Source of the DNA: Victivallis vadensis
GTDB lineage: Bacteria > Verrucomicrobiota > Lentisphaeria > Victivallales > Victivallaceae
Assembly (NCBI RefSeq): GCF_003096415.1
Contig: NZ_QEKH01000003.1
Location: forward strand, 62,001 to 126,000
Reading direction: 5' to 3'
Length of the DNA stretch: 64,000 nt
The notes under the pieces were generated by a model. The model worked only from the letters and a program-made list of their open reading frames with translations, did no database searches and had not been told where the DNA came from. Positions 27,078 to 34,446 of this stretch are shown one piece after another (position 1 is the first letter of the stretch; each line of letters starts with the position of its first letter). Both the position numbers and the translations under genes were made by a program.

Positions 27078-28078
27078 AGTATCGTTTCTGCACTTGTTTT
27101 GACCGGAACTATCTGGTGACCGGTCTTACCCTGTTCCGTTCGCTGCTGCGTTCTGTTCCCGATTTCGTATTGTATGCGGCCGCGCTGGATGAGGAGGCCT
27201 ATCGGCTGCTGCAGGAGTGGGGGGATGCCCGGCTGGTGCCGGTTCGGCTCTCCGAAATCGAGGAAGCCGATCCGGAATTTGCCGCCTGCCGCCCCGGACG
27301 GAGCCGGGCGGAGTACTGTTTCACGCTCAGTCCGGTGCTGCCGCTCTTTCTATTTCGGCGCTTCCCGGAGGCGGAAACGTTGAATTATCTTGATGCCGAC
27401 TTGTTTTTCTACCGCGATCCGGAACCGCTCTACCGTGAACTCGGAGAGAGATCCATCCTGATCTGCCCGCACCGTTTCCCGGAATCACTGCGCTGGCGCG
27501 AACGGTTCGGCATTTATAATGTGGCTTATCAGATCTACCGGCGCACTCCGGAGTGTTTCCGGCTGCTGGAACGCTGGAGGCGTCAGTGCATCGACTGGTG
27601 TTTCGACCGGGTGGAACCGGAACGGTTCGCGGATCAGAAATACCTGAATGAATGGCCCTCCTTATCGGCGGATGTCGCAGTTTCGCAACATGCCGGCGCC
27701 GATGTCGGCCCGTGGAACTGGATGACCCTCGACTGGCGCAAAGCTGAGGACGGTTCCTGGAATCCTTCCGGGGAGCCGTTGCTTTTCTACCATTATCAGG
27801 GATGCCGTTTTCTGATGTCCGGGGTGCTTTGCCACAATCTCGGCAGCTATGGCACCCGGATGCCGGGAGAGCTGCGTGACTATCTGTATGGCGGTTACGG
27901 CCGGAAGTGGCTGGAAACGCGCGAATTGCTGATGCGCCGTTTCCCGCGGGAGGAGTTTCCGCTGGCGATGCGGGCGAACCGGACCGGGTTCTCCATCTTC
28001 CGGGGAGTGCTTTCCGGTTTGCGGCACCACAATCTGATGTGGTGCCGCGGTGTCGGCGCCCCTACTGCTTCACTGTAA
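27074..28078 (+). CDS. Glycosyltransferase with GT-A fold (GT8-like)
   Basis: 334 residues starting MKYRFCTCFDRNYLVTGLTLFRSLLRSVPDFVLYAAALDEEAY, a GT-A nucleotide-sugar-binding opening. The DxD motif is in TLNYLDADLFFYRDPEPLY. The C-terminal part includes the acceptor-side stretch EPLLFYHYQGCRF. It overlaps the aminotransferase by 4 bp and closes the plus-strand glycan block. Its 3' end overlaps the convergent secreted-protein gene by 17 bp, and a 10-bp perfect hairpin lies in its final codons. Exact sugar transferred unknown. Confidence 0.82.
   Translation: MKYRFCTCFDRNYLVTGLTLFRSLLRSVPDFVLYAAALDEEAYRLLQEWGDARLVPVRLSEIEEADPEFAACRPGRSRAEYCFTLSPVLPLFLFRRFPEAETLNYLDADLFFYRDPEPLYRELGERSILICPHRFPESLRWRERFGIYNVAYQIYRRTPECFRLLERWRRQCIDWCFDRVEPERFADQKYLNEWPSLSADVAVSQHAGADVGPWNWMTLDWRKAEDGSWNPSGEPLLFYHYQGCRFLMSGVLCHNLGSYGTRMPGELRDYLYGGYGRKWLETRELLMRRFPREEFPLAMRANRTGFSIFRGVLSGLRHHNLMWCRGVGAPTASL
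28021..28048. terminator. Hairpin inside the convergent gene ends
   Basis: GCGGCACCAC (28021-28030) and GTGGTGCCGC (28039-28048) form a perfect 10-bp stem with an 8-nt loop within the last codons of the glycosyltransferase. No T-run follows on either strand, so it may be a pause or end-protection structure rather than a classical terminator. Confidence 0.45.
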
Positions 28079-28958
28079 AGTTCCTGAACCGGAATTGGCC
28101 CGCGGGGGCGGATTTGTCCGCGGTGTCGAGGCGCAGGCCGACGATATTGCCGGACCAGTTCGGATTGCCGGACAGGTCGATTCTGACTTCGTGAAATTCG
28201 CCGTCGGCCGGAATCCGGTAGCGGACGGCGTTCTTCTCGTTGAACGCCTTCTGGTTCTCCGAACACCAGAAAAGCTGGCCGGAGGAACTCGCGCCTTTCG
28301 GGAGGCTCAGCTCGAAACTGACGCTTTTCAGGCGGTCCGCCGGAATCGGGCAGGGGAGGTTCGCGAGCGTCTGCGGGTCGTTTTTACCGGTATAATCGCC
28401 GGTGACCGTATCGCCCTCGATCCGGTGGTTCGCATAGTTGCTGCCGCGGAACCAGCAGGCCGCCGGGATCGGCAGGCCGCCGGCAAGGCCGGTCAGTTTG
28501 AATTCCCCGATGGAAAACTCCGCCTCAGTCCCTTTCGGCAGCGCTGCCGGGTCGAGGCGCAGGCCGGTGATCGTACCCTCCCAACCGGTGCGGCCGGCCA
28601 GCGGAATCACGCAGGTTTCCAGCTCGCCGGTGCCGACAATCGTCCGGCGGAGCGACTTGGCCTCCGACAGCTTGCGGTCCCGGTCGTTCATCCAGAAAAA
28701 TTGGAGTGTGGTCTTTTTCCCTTTCGGGAAGCGCATCGAGAAGGTCAGCAGATCGTTTTCCGCCGCCGGGAAGGGCTGAAAGGATTTGAGGGTCAGGATC
28801 GTATCCGGGCCGTTGGCGGTCGCGGAGAAGCTCTCCTCAGTCACGACCGGGTCTTTGGCGTCCCGGCCGATTTTCCAGTCGGCGGGAGTGACAATCACCT
28901 CCGCCGTCAGCTGAACGGCGGCGAGCGAAACAATTCCGAGCATACAGGCTTTTTTCAT
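28062..28958 (-). CDS. Secreted protein of two tandem beta-sandwich domains
   Basis: The frame opens at 28994 but the ATG at 28958 has AAAGGAGAG upstream and starts a clear signal peptide (MKKACMLGIVSLAAVQLTA), giving 298 residues. The mature protein contains two copies of one ~120-residue unit: LQFFWMNDRDRKLSEAKSLR ... GWEGTITGLRLDPAALPKGTEAEF and GQLFWCSENQKAFNEKNAVR ... NWSGNIVGLRLDTADKSAPAGQF. The pattern is like galactose-binding/CBM jelly rolls found beside glycoside hydrolases. No catalytic motif. Possibly a free-standing carbohydrate-binding protein of the cell surface; that role is inference. Confidence 0.65.
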   Translation of the reverse strand: MKKACMLGIVSLAAVQLTAEVIVTPADWKIGRDAKDPVVTEESFSATANGPDTILTLKSFQPFPAAENDLLTFSMRFPKGKKTTLQFFWMNDRDRKLSEAKSLRRTIVGTGELETCVIPLAGRTGWEGTITGLRLDPAALPKGTEAEFSIGEFKLTGLAGGLPIPAACWFRGSNYANHRIEGDTVTGDYTGKNDPQTLANLPCPIPADRLKSVSFELSLPKGASSSGQLFWCSENQKAFNEKNAVRYRIPADGEFHEVRIDLSGNPNWSGNIVGLRLDTADKSAPAGQFRFRNFTVKQ

Positions 28959-28999
28959 GGAAAACTCTCCTTTCGTGGTATGAAAGTATACCATCCTTT

Positions 29000-31105
29000 T
29001 CAGACGATTTCAAATTTGTAGGGCAGTGAATCGAGGAAAATCCGGCCGTAGTTCTTGGAGATCACCCGCTTGTCCAGCAGCACGATGATGCCGCGGTCGC
29101 TGCGGCTGCGGATCAGCCGTCCCGCTCCCTGCCGGAATTTCAGCACCGCCTCCGGCAGACTGTATTCGGCAAAGGAGCTTTTGCCCTGCCGCTCGATCCG
29201 GGCCATGCGCGCCGCGATCAGCGGGTGGCTCGGCACCGCGAAGGGCAGCTTCGTGACGATCACGTTGCTCAACGCTTCGCCCGGCACATCCACGCCGGTC
29301 CAGAAGCTGTCGGTGCCGAACAGCACCGAATTCACGTCCTCCTTGAATTCGCGGAGCAATCCGGTGCGGGTCAGGTTCTCGCCCTGAATCAGCAGTTGCC
29401 ACCCTTTCTCCTGAAAGTAACCGCGCAGCGCGTCGGCGCAGTACCGCAGCGTTCCATAACTGGTGAAGAGCACGAAAGCCTTCCCCTGCGTGACCTCCAC
29501 GAAACGGGGAATCTCATCGGCCAGCGCCGCATTGAAGTTGTCATCCTTCGGATCGGGCATGCCGCGCGAAATGTAGATGTGCGCCTGGTCGGAGCCGAAC
29601 GGCGAATCCAGCAGCAGCGTGCGGCCGTTGCAGAAGCCGGTCCGGTTCACGAAATAGTCGAAGGACCGGCGCACCGTCAGCGTCGCGCTGCACAGCATCA
29701 CCGGAAAATCCTGGTTGAACAGCACGTCGGCCAGAATATCGGCGACGTTCAGCGGCGCCGCGTGCAGCGAAATCGAATTGCGGTCGCTTTCGGCGTAGTA
29801 AACCGCGTCCGGCAGCGTCTTGTGGGTGAAGTGGTCGATGCCGTTGAGGAACTCCCGGCAGCGGACCAGTTGCGCGTCAAGTTCGGTGCGGAACGAGGCG
29901 TCGTCGATGTCGTCGAGGTAGTCGGTCAGCAGCTTGGAGAGCTTCAGCAAATGGGGGGACAGCCGGTCCGGGAAACGGTCGGGCTGCTGGATCTCCAGCG
30001 CGGTTTCCCGGTGGTCGGCCAGAAAATCCTCGAAGTGCTTGAAGAAGCCGTAGGCTTCGTCCCGCGCGTCGGCGACGATGCCGCGCAGCTCCGGATCGGC
30101 TCCCTTGCGCATCAGCAGCCCGCGCGCCGCTTCCGGGTTGTAGAGCCGGTTCAGCGTGGAAACGATGCCGATCCGGGAGAGGTGCAGCCCGAGGTGTTCG
30201 GCCGCGTTGTCCTCGAGCGTGTGCGCTTCGTCGATCAGCACCGCGCCGTAGTTGGGCAGCAGCGAACCGGCGGCGCCGTTGCCGCCGGAGGCCAGCCGCA
30301 TCCCGAGGTCGGTGAAAAAGAGCGCGTGATTCGCGACCACGATGTCGGCATCTTCCCACGCCTGCCGCGCCTTGTAGTAGAAGCAGTTGCGGAAAAATTC
30401 GCATTTGGGGCCGAGGCAGTTGATCCCCTCGCTGCACACCATGCTCCAGACGGTCGGTTCGAGCCGGAAGTCGATCGAATCGCGTTCGCCGTCGGTGGTC
30501 CGCTGCATCCATTTGCCGAGCCGCGTCACATCCACCGCCAGCCCGGCGGCGGGCAGCAGCGTGTCGCGCTGTTCGCCGCTCAGCATCGCGAACCGGCGGC
30601 GGCACAGGTAGTTGTGCCGCCCCTTGGCCAGCGCCGCCTTGAAGTTGATGCCGGTCAACTGCTTCAGCAGCGGCAGGTCTTTGTCGATCAACTGCTCCTG
30701 CAGATTGATGGTTTCGGTGCTGACCACGGCGGGACGCCCCGAGTGGACCGCCCGGTAGATCAGCGGCACCAGATAGGCGAAGCTCTTGCCTACTCCGGTC
30801 GGAGCTTCGATGCAGAGGTTTTCCCCCGCGGTCAGCGCGTCGGCGATCGCGGTGGACATCTCCAGCTGCTGCGGCCGGAACTCATAGGGGCGGCCGCCGT
30901 ATTCCGCCGCCTGCTTGAGCGGTCCGCCGGGGGCGAAAAACTCCTCACAGGCGGGACGCAGCAGCGGCGGGGCGTTTCCGCTTTCAAGCTCATGAGGAAG
31001 CTCCTCGAACTCGGCGGCGTCGAATTCGCAGGAAATGTCGAGTTCCGTCGCGGAAGCGGCCGGGGCATCCTCCGGCTCGAAAGGCACGTCAATCGGTTTG
31101 ATCAT
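29000..31105 (-). CDS. dinG: DinG-like ATP-dependent helicase (XPD/Rad3 family)
   Basis: Superfamily 2 helicase. Walker A is ENLCIEAPTGVGKSFAYLVPL near residue 95, the DEAH box is VLIDEAHTLEDNA near residue 290, and four cysteines (CSEGINCLGPKCEFFRNC) between them fit the 4Fe-4S cluster of DinG/XPD helicases. The C-terminal motifs VLFGTDSFWTGVDVPG and FRQGAGRLIRSRSDRG are motifs V and VI. The frame extends to an ATG at 31135, which overlaps the upstream gene; the ATG at 31105 lies 8 bp past the upstream stop and is the better start. DinG enzymes unwind 5'-tailed DNA and R-loops. It closes an operon with a Schlafen/AlbA protein and a zinc-ribbon protein. Confidence 0.92.
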   Translation of the reverse strand: MIKPIDVPFEPEDAPAASATELDISCEFDAAEFEELPHELESGNAPPLLRPACEEFFAPGGPLKQAAEYGGRPYEFRPQQLEMSTAIADALTAGENLCIEAPTGVGKSFAYLVPLIYRAVHSGRPAVVSTETINLQEQLIDKDLPLLKQLTGINFKAALAKGRHNYLCRRRFAMLSGEQRDTLLPAAGLAVDVTRLGKWMQRTTDGERDSIDFRLEPTVWSMVCSEGINCLGPKCEFFRNCFYYKARQAWEDADIVVANHALFFTDLGMRLASGGNGAAGSLLPNYGAVLIDEAHTLEDNAAEHLGLHLSRIGIVSTLNRLYNPEAARGLLMRKGADPELRGIVADARDEAYGFFKHFEDFLADHRETALEIQQPDRFPDRLSPHLLKLSKLLTDYLDDIDDASFRTELDAQLVRCREFLNGIDHFTHKTLPDAVYYAESDRNSISLHAAPLNVADILADVLFNQDFPVMLCSATLTVRRSFDYFVNRTGFCNGRTLLLDSPFGSDQAHIYISRGMPDPKDDNFNAALADEIPRFVEVTQGKAFVLFTSYGTLRYCADALRGYFQEKGWQLLIQGENLTRTGLLREFKEDVNSVLFGTDSFWTGVDVPGEALSNVIVTKLPFAVPSHPLIAARMARIERQGKSSFAEYSLPEAVLKFRQGAGRLIRSRSDRGIIVLLDKRVISKNYGRIFLDSLPYKFEIV

Positions 31106-31112
31106 CGCAGCG

Positions 31113-32378
31113 TCACCGTCTCTCCAGATGGGCATGGATCAGCCGGGGCAGATTCTGCAGATAGTGTTCGGGCAGGTTGAACCGTTCGCAGCATTCGCGG
31201 ATCAGCCGCTGGGCGTGGGTTTCAAAACCGGTCGCGAGGTCGGCGGCGCTGCGGCGCATTTCGATGCGGACCTCCGGTATCCGGCAGCGGAATTCCTCAT
31301 CGCTGTCGGCGTTCGGCCGCAAACTGAAGTTTTCAGTCCCGGAAATGGTCAGCCGGATGGTCAGCAGTTCTTCGGCATAGCCCAGTTCCGCATAAAGTTT
31401 GCCGAGAAACGACACCGCTTCCGCCAGCGCCTTGACCAGATTCTCATAGCTGACGCGGCGATCGGGCGCCTCCAGATATTCGATGTAGTGGAACAGCCCG
31501 GTTTTGAAAACCTGCCACATCTTGAGCTGCTTTTCCGGCAGCGAACGCAGCGACACATTGGTCAGGTAGGCTTTGGAGAGGTCGCCGAACCGGATGAACT
31601 CCGAACCCGCCAGCAATGTCCACGCGTTGTCCACCGCGCGGCGGATATGGCTCAGAGTGAAGGCTTCCGGATTGTAGGTCGGCGGTTCCACCGACAGATT
31701 GAGCAGCAGCGACGGCATCCCCGGCGGAGGCGATTTGCGGCGGCGGAAGAAAACCTGCGCGCTGGCGATCGTATCCGCGAACTGTGTGGTGGCGGATTCC
31801 TGCAGCCCGGAACGGTTTTCGTACAGGATGCCGCGCAGCATCCGGCCCAGCTCCTCGCGCTGGTTGCGCAGCGAACGCTGAATCAGGGCCTGCATTTCGA
31901 TCGCCCGGTAGGCGGGGCGGCTCGACGCGTCGGTGGTGCGGATGTAAAACACTCCGGTCTGGAGTTCGTTTTCAATACTGGCGGTGCAGACGTGCGGCAG
32001 TTTTTTGAACGGGCGGACCACGAAGATCGCGTACCGCTTGCCGTCGATCACCGGGCGCTCGATCGTGAAGTCGATCGGCGGTTCGACGTAACGGTTGATG
32101 AAAGGCCCCGCCGTAGAAGGATCGAAACCGTGCGCCTGCTCGGGCGTCAGCCCCTGATAGACCGACGGATGGCCGGAGGCGTCCTCCCCGACGCCGACCA
32201 CGATGTAGCCGCCCTTGGTGTTGGCCAGCGCGATGCAGTGCCGGACGATCTTGGCGCGGGCGGCGCGGGACATGCCCGTCCAGTTCAGCGCGGCCTTGTA
32301 GTCCAGTTCATCGGACTCCACTCCGCGGTAAACCAGCTCGCGCAGGTCATTGGAGGATTTTTCCGGCGTCTTGTCCAT
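31113..32378 (-). CDS. Schlafen/AlbA_2 domain putative DNA-binding protein
   Basis: 421 residues. Residues ~12-130 form an AlbA_2 (Schlafen) domain: ESDELDYKAALNWT, then RHCIALANTKGGYIVVGVGED, and ERPVIDGKRYAIFVVRPFKKLPHV. The conserved E..DYK and AN..GG elements are present. The rest (~290 residues) is helical and unlike the common winged-helix C-terminus of such proteins. AlbA_2 domains bind nucleic acid, and some act as nucleases; which applies here is unknown. It sits 6 bp downstream of the zinc-ribbon gene and directly upstream of dinG, so a role in DNA repair or regulation of this operon is a reasonable guess. Confidence 0.75.
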   Translation of the reverse strand: MDKTPEKSSNDLRELVYRGVESDELDYKAALNWTGMSRAARAKIVRHCIALANTKGGYIVVGVGEDASGHPSVYQGLTPEQAHGFDPSTAGPFINRYVEPPIDFTIERPVIDGKRYAIFVVRPFKKLPHVCTASIENELQTGVFYIRTTDASSRPAYRAIEMQALIQRSLRNQREELGRMLRGILYENRSGLQESATTQFADTIASAQVFFRRRKSPPPGMPSLLLNLSVEPPTYNPEAFTLSHIRRAVDNAWTLLAGSEFIRFGDLSKAYLTNVSLRSLPEKQLKMWQVFKTGLFHYIEYLEAPDRRVSYENLVKALAEAVSFLGKLYAELGYAEELLTIRLTISGTENFSLRPNADSDEEFRCRIPEVRIEMRRSAADLATGFETHAQRLIRECCERFNLPEHYLQNLPRLIHAHLERR

Positions 32379-32384
32379 TTGCGC

Positions 32385-33104
32385 TTATTCCGGCTGGGCC
32401 TCGTCGTCGTAGAGCAGATGCTGGCAGTTCGCGCAATAGGTGACCGCTCCTTTGGAGATATCGTTCATCACCTGCGGCGAAACCCGCAAGTGGCAGCTGC
32501 CGCAGATGCCGTTTTCAACCTTGACCAGCGGTGTGCCGCCGTTCTTGCCGCCGAGCAGCGCGTTGTAGCGCCCGAGAGTGTCATTGTCCACAAAGCGGAT
32601 CATGCCGGGACGGCTCTCGCGGAGTTTTTTGATCTCCTCCTTGACTTCCCCGGCGAAGGCGACCAGCTCCTCGAATTCGCCGCGGATGGTCTGGATGGTC
32701 GCGTCGTTGGCGGTCTTGACCTTGCGGCAGTTGACCTTGGCCGCCTCGAACTGGTCCATTAGTTCGAGCACTTTGCCTTCAAGGTCGCCGATTTTGTTCT
32801 TGTTCAGCGCGATGGTGTTGAGCATCGCCTGGTATTCGGTGTTCTTCTTGACCATCGCGGACTGCTGCTGGAGCTTTTTGCTCTCCTCGGTCAGCCGGGC
32901 GATTTCGGACTCATTGGCCTTGATCGCACGCTCGATTTTGCGTGCGGCGTCAGCAGCCGCGGCGGTGCCGGCGGCCACCTTGTCGCGCTTTTCCTTGAGC
33001 TTGGTGAGTTCGCCGGGCAGCAGCGACATGCGCGTTTCCAGATCCCGAATCCGCAGGTCCGTCGCCTGCACCTCCAACAACGCCTGTACCCATCTTGCCG
33101 GCAT
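32385..33104 (-). CDS. Coiled-coil C4-type zinc-ribbon protein (DUF164/CdsZ-like)
   Basis: A GTG at 33113 extends the frame, but GAGGGG is better placed for the ATG at 33104 (239 residues). Residues ~10-170 are a long heptad-rich coiled coil. The C-terminus carries a four-cysteine zinc ribbon, ICGSCHLRVSPQVMND ... YCANCQHLLYDD, preceded by PGMIRFVDNDTLGRYNALL, the conserved layout of this bacterial family. Its molecular role is unsettled; roles in RNA metabolism and secretion chaperoning have been proposed for relatives. It is the first gene of the run leading to dinG and has a perfect 18-bp palindrome just upstream. Confidence 0.85.
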   Translation of the reverse strand: MPARWVQALLEVQATDLRIRDLETRMSLLPGELTKLKEKRDKVAAGTAAAADAARKIERAIKANESEIARLTEESKKLQQQSAMVKKNTEYQAMLNTIALNKNKIGDLEGKVLELMDQFEAAKVNCRKVKTANDATIQTIRGEFEELVAFAGEVKEEIKKLRESRPGMIRFVDNDTLGRYNALLGGKNGGTPLVKVENGICGSCHLRVSPQVMNDISKGAVTYCANCQHLLYDDEAQPE

Positions 33105-33137
33105 GTCGATCACCCCTCTTTGGTTGAATGGTTAAGA

Positions 33138-33155
33138 GCTTATCAATTGATAAGC
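33138..33155. promoter_or_regulatory. Perfect 18-bp palindrome upstream of the zinc-ribbon/dinG operon
   Basis: GCTTATCAATTGATAAGC is fully self-complementary and lies 33 bp before the start codon. A related, imperfect site occurs at 33277-33295, over the end of ruvB. It looks like a dimeric repressor operator. Confidence 0.5.
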
Positions 33156-33294
33156 CAAAACGTTCTGACTTGCGGCGAAAATCCATCCGCTTGTCCGTAA
33201 AAATCATCGATAATTCCATGATCGCCGATTTTTTCAGACTTCGCAGCTGAAATTTCGGCGCGGCGTCATAACCTTTCTTTATCAGTTATAAGCT

Positions 33295-34320
33295 CTAAAA
33301 CAGCTCCGGCTGACGGTCGGAACCACGTAGCGGCTTCATCCCGACCTTGTCCCACGCTTTCGGAGTCGCGACGCGCCCCTTGGGGGTGCGTACCAGATAT
33401 CCTTTCTGGATCAGAAATGGTTCATATACGTCCTCGATCGAATCCTCCTCTTCGCCGATCGACACCGCGATGTTCTTGAGTCCGACCGGGCCGCCGCCGA
33501 AGCTGGCGATGATCGTTTCGAGGATCCGGATGTCCATTTCGTCGAGGCCGTCGTGGTCGATCTGCAGCATCTCCAGCGCCTCCTCCGCCACCTTGCCGGT
33601 GATTACGGAATCCGCCCGCACCTGCGCATAGTCGCGGGCGCGGCGGAGCAGGTTGTTCGCGATGCGCGGGGTTCCCCGGCAGCGCCCGGCGATCTGCCGC
33701 GCGCCGTCGTCGTCGATGTCGATGTCGAGGATTCCGGCGGAACGCTTCAGGATGCGGCTCAGGCTCTCCGCATCGTAGTAGTCGAGCCGGATGTTCAGCC
33801 CGAAGCGGGAACGCAACGGGGCGGAGATCATCCCCTGCCGGGTGGTCGCGCCGATCAGCGTGAAGTGCGGTACGGTCAGGCGGACCGAGCGCGCCCCCGC
33901 CCCCTGTTCGATCATGATGTCGATGAAGAAATCCTCCATCGCACTGTACAAATATTCCTCGACCGTCGAATTGAGACGGTGGATTTCGTCGATGAAAAGC
34001 ACGTCGCCCGGCTCCAGCGCGGTCAGCAGCCCGGCGAGATCACCGGGCTTTTCGATCGCGGGACCGCTCGAACTTTTGAGATTGGTGCCGCGCTCGTTGG
34101 CGATGATGTAAGCCAGCGTGGTCTTGCCGAGCCCCGGCGGGCCGCACAGCAGGATGTGGTCGAGCGCCTCCTCGCGGGCCTTGGCGGCGTGAACGAACAG
34201 TTCCAGCTGCTCCTTGACCCGGTCCTGCCCGGGGAAATCTGCGAATTTCGGCGGTCGGAGCGAGGTTTCGCGCGCCGGATCTTTCTTGTTCAGGGTCGAA
34301 GTGATGAAACGCTCTGTCAT
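33295..34320 (-). CDS. ruvB: Holliday junction branch-migration ATPase RuvB
   Basis: 341 residues, full length. AAA+ domain with Walker [21 protein letters not shown] near residue 60 and Walker [14 protein letters not shown] near residue 112, sensor 1 in [20 protein letters not shown] with the arginine finger, sensor 2 [12 protein letters not shown], and the C-terminal winged helix ([18 protein letters not shown] ... [19 protein letters not shown]). RuvB hexamers drive RuvA-bound junctions. ruvA and ruvC are not adjacent. The ATG is preceded by a 12-bp palindrome (34322-34333) rather than a strong ribosome site. Confidence 0.98.
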   Translation of the reverse strand: MTERFITSTLNKKDPARETSLRPPKFADFPGQDRVKEQLELFVHAAKAREEALDHILLCGPPGLGKTTLAYIIANERGTNLKSSSGPAIEKPGDLAGLLTALEPGDVLFIDEIHRLNSTVEEYLYSAMEDFFIDIMIEQGAGARSVRLTVPHFTLIGATTRQGMISAPLRSRFGLNIRLDYYDAESLSRILKRSAGILDIDIDDDGARQIAGRCRGTPRIANNLLRRARDYAQVRADSVITGKVAEEALEMLQIDHDGLDEMDIRILETIIASFGGGPVGLKNIAVSIGEEEDSIEDVYEPFLIQKGYLVRTPKGRVATPKAWDKVGMKPLRGSDRQPELF

Positions 34321-34321
34321 A

Positions 34322-34333
34322 TTTCTCGAGAAA
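34322..34333. promoter_or_regulatory. 12-bp palindrome covering the ruvB ribosome-binding region
   Basis: TTTCTCGAGAAA is perfectly self-complementary and ends one base before the ruvB start codon. AAGCAC/GTGCTT hairpin arms follow within 20 bp. Confidence 0.35.
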
Positions 34334-34351
34334 GCACTTGTTTTTCGGTGC

Positions 34352-34380
34352 TTGTTGTGTTAAATTGAATACCGTATAAG
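34352..34380 (+). promoter_or_regulatory. Sigma-70 promoter for transketolase
   Basis: TTGTTG (34352-34357), 17-bp spacer, TATAAG (34375-34380), 66 bp before the tkt start. Confidence 0.5.
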
Positions 34381-34446
34381 AAAATAGCTCCGGTTTGCCG
34401 AAATTGCCAGTATTCCGGTATCAAAAAGAAAGGATTTTAAGAGATT

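Noticed and set aside
29225-31180. 651-codon plus-strand frame opposite dinG
   Set aside because: Composition is typical of a GC-rich antisense shadow; the dinG motifs on the other strand are decisive.
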